This document shows positions 63,086 through 64,000 of a stretch of DNA of 64,000 bases, in pieces. The notes beneath the pieces are model-generated. The model was given only the letters and a program-made list of their open reading frames with translations, did not search any database and had not been told where the DNA came from. The first letter of the stretch is position 1. Each line of letters begins with the position of its first letter. Source of the stretch: Thamnaconus septentrionalis (lineage: Eukaryota; Chordata; Actinopteri; Tetraodontiformes; Monacanthidae). The DNA lies in the NCBI GenBank assembly GCA_009823395.1, contig CM020503.1:1573001-1637000 (forward strand), read 5' to 3'. The position numbers and the translations under genes are program-made.

Positions 63086-64000
63086 CTGATTTGGGGCACA
63101 GCCAACACAGTGAAGGTTTACGTCAACATGCGACTGTAAACACGCCTGATTGGCCGAAGCAAGTCATCTTCTGAGCCGCATTTACGCGATGGACACATGT
63201 GAAAACCCTTCATTGGCAAGCAAACATCTCAGGATTGTAAAATAATTAAGGGAAGGCACCCAATACAAATGAATTGATTATTCAACTTAAGGAGATAACA
63301 CTTCACTCACTCCACACAGGTGAAACTAACATCACAGTAGCTGGAGCAGTACAGACAAAAAAAGACATATTGAAAATAGGATACTTTTGAACAAAAGATT
63401 AAGAAAAGTAGAAACAACTACTCAATAAGAAATAAGATATGTGAAACATAAAGTTGTAAATGTGAGACGGTGACAAGGCACAAACAGTTTTCAAGTGTTT
63501 AGCTGCTGGTCAAACGCTTGTGTTACAGAACTGGGTTAAGGAGCGCAAACATTGTTCTAAATGGTGTTACATGAGCAGAGAAGATGGGATGCAGACTCGT
63601 TGTATTTACTTTTCTAAAAATGCTAAAAATCCCACAACAACAACAACAATGGGCCGAGCTGGCAGGCCAATGAAACGGCACGCACATTGTTAGCACGTTT
63701 GTTTTAAAACAGGAAATAGTTTGGCTGTTTGATGGTAACAAACTCGTAATATAGCCCAACAGCGGAGGGAAAGCGTTGCCATAAGTATTTGAGGTGAGGT
63801 ATTTTGATCCGAGCCCTCTGCTCTCACATAAACATGAATCAATATGGTGGCGGCCGCTCGAAGCCGCTCACGAGAATGTTTGGCATTCTTTGCTCCAGAA
63901 ATGAAGCGGCATCTCCTTCGCGGCTGCACACAAGTCAGATGGTTCTGTTTGCTAATCTTTTTTTTTTGAGGTCCTGGTTTTGAGTGACATTTAAGTAGAA
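61113..64000. other. intergenic sequence to window end, no gene recognised
   Basis: Contains (GT)n at 61703-61730 and 63052-63084 and a CpG-rich patch at about 62310-62470. Open frames across 62191-62599 follow that patch in several frames at once and lack family motifs. Confidence 0.45.
63052..63084. repeat. (GT)n microsatellite
   Basis: About 16 GT units. Confidence 0.95.

Overview
This window is vertebrate nuclear DNA, almost certainly from a teleost fish and most likely a percomorph. The evidence is compact multi-exon genes with GT-AG introns of 0.1-2 kb, many (CA)n microsatellites, and teleost-type interspersed repeats (tRNA-headed SINEs with L2-like tails ending in GATG/TGAA repeats, and hAT MITEs). 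The six recognisable genes are most similar to vertebrate orthologues that all lie on human chromosome 17. There are no operons, CRISPR arrays or prokaryotic signals.

Layout. 1-3419 (+): the 3' two coding exons of ush1g (SANS, Usher-protein scaffold); its first coding exon lies upstream of the window. 5574-11280 (+): fads6, a six-exon membrane desaturase. 13404-19375 (+): trim16, with B-boxes, coiled coil and PRY-SPRY, and a degenerate RING-like motif at its N-terminus. 20147-22782 (+): tvp23b/c-type Golgi membrane protein in seven exons. 24076-35925 (+): exoc7 (exocyst subunit Exo70), 22 exons including a run of frame-neutral cassette exons. 37275-39103 (-): galr2-type galanin receptor in two exons, convergent with exoc7. 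From 39104 to 64000 I find no convincing gene. This 25 kb holds repeats and unique sequence, some GC-rich, and may be a regulatory desert.

The genes do not form one pathway; they are a conserved neighbourhood. Two trafficking genes (tvp23, exoc7) happen to be adjacent. The best leads for follow-up are regulatory or structural. (1) The exoc7 cassette block has splicing-control sequence around it: a long pyrimidine tract, a G-rich ESRP-like and quadruplex-capable run just after one donor, and CA repeats abutting other donors. (2) Two near-ideal CTCF cores point away from each other at 39.55 and 40.64 kb, just where the gene-dense part ends. (3) The trim16 N-terminus keeps seven of the eight metal-ligand positions of a RING. 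(4) Two long perfect hairpins lie in intergenic DNA. (5) Several transposon insertions have readable target-site duplications. I did not find a wholly new multi-gene system. All exon boundaries come from reading splice sites and reading frame by eye; no database search was run.
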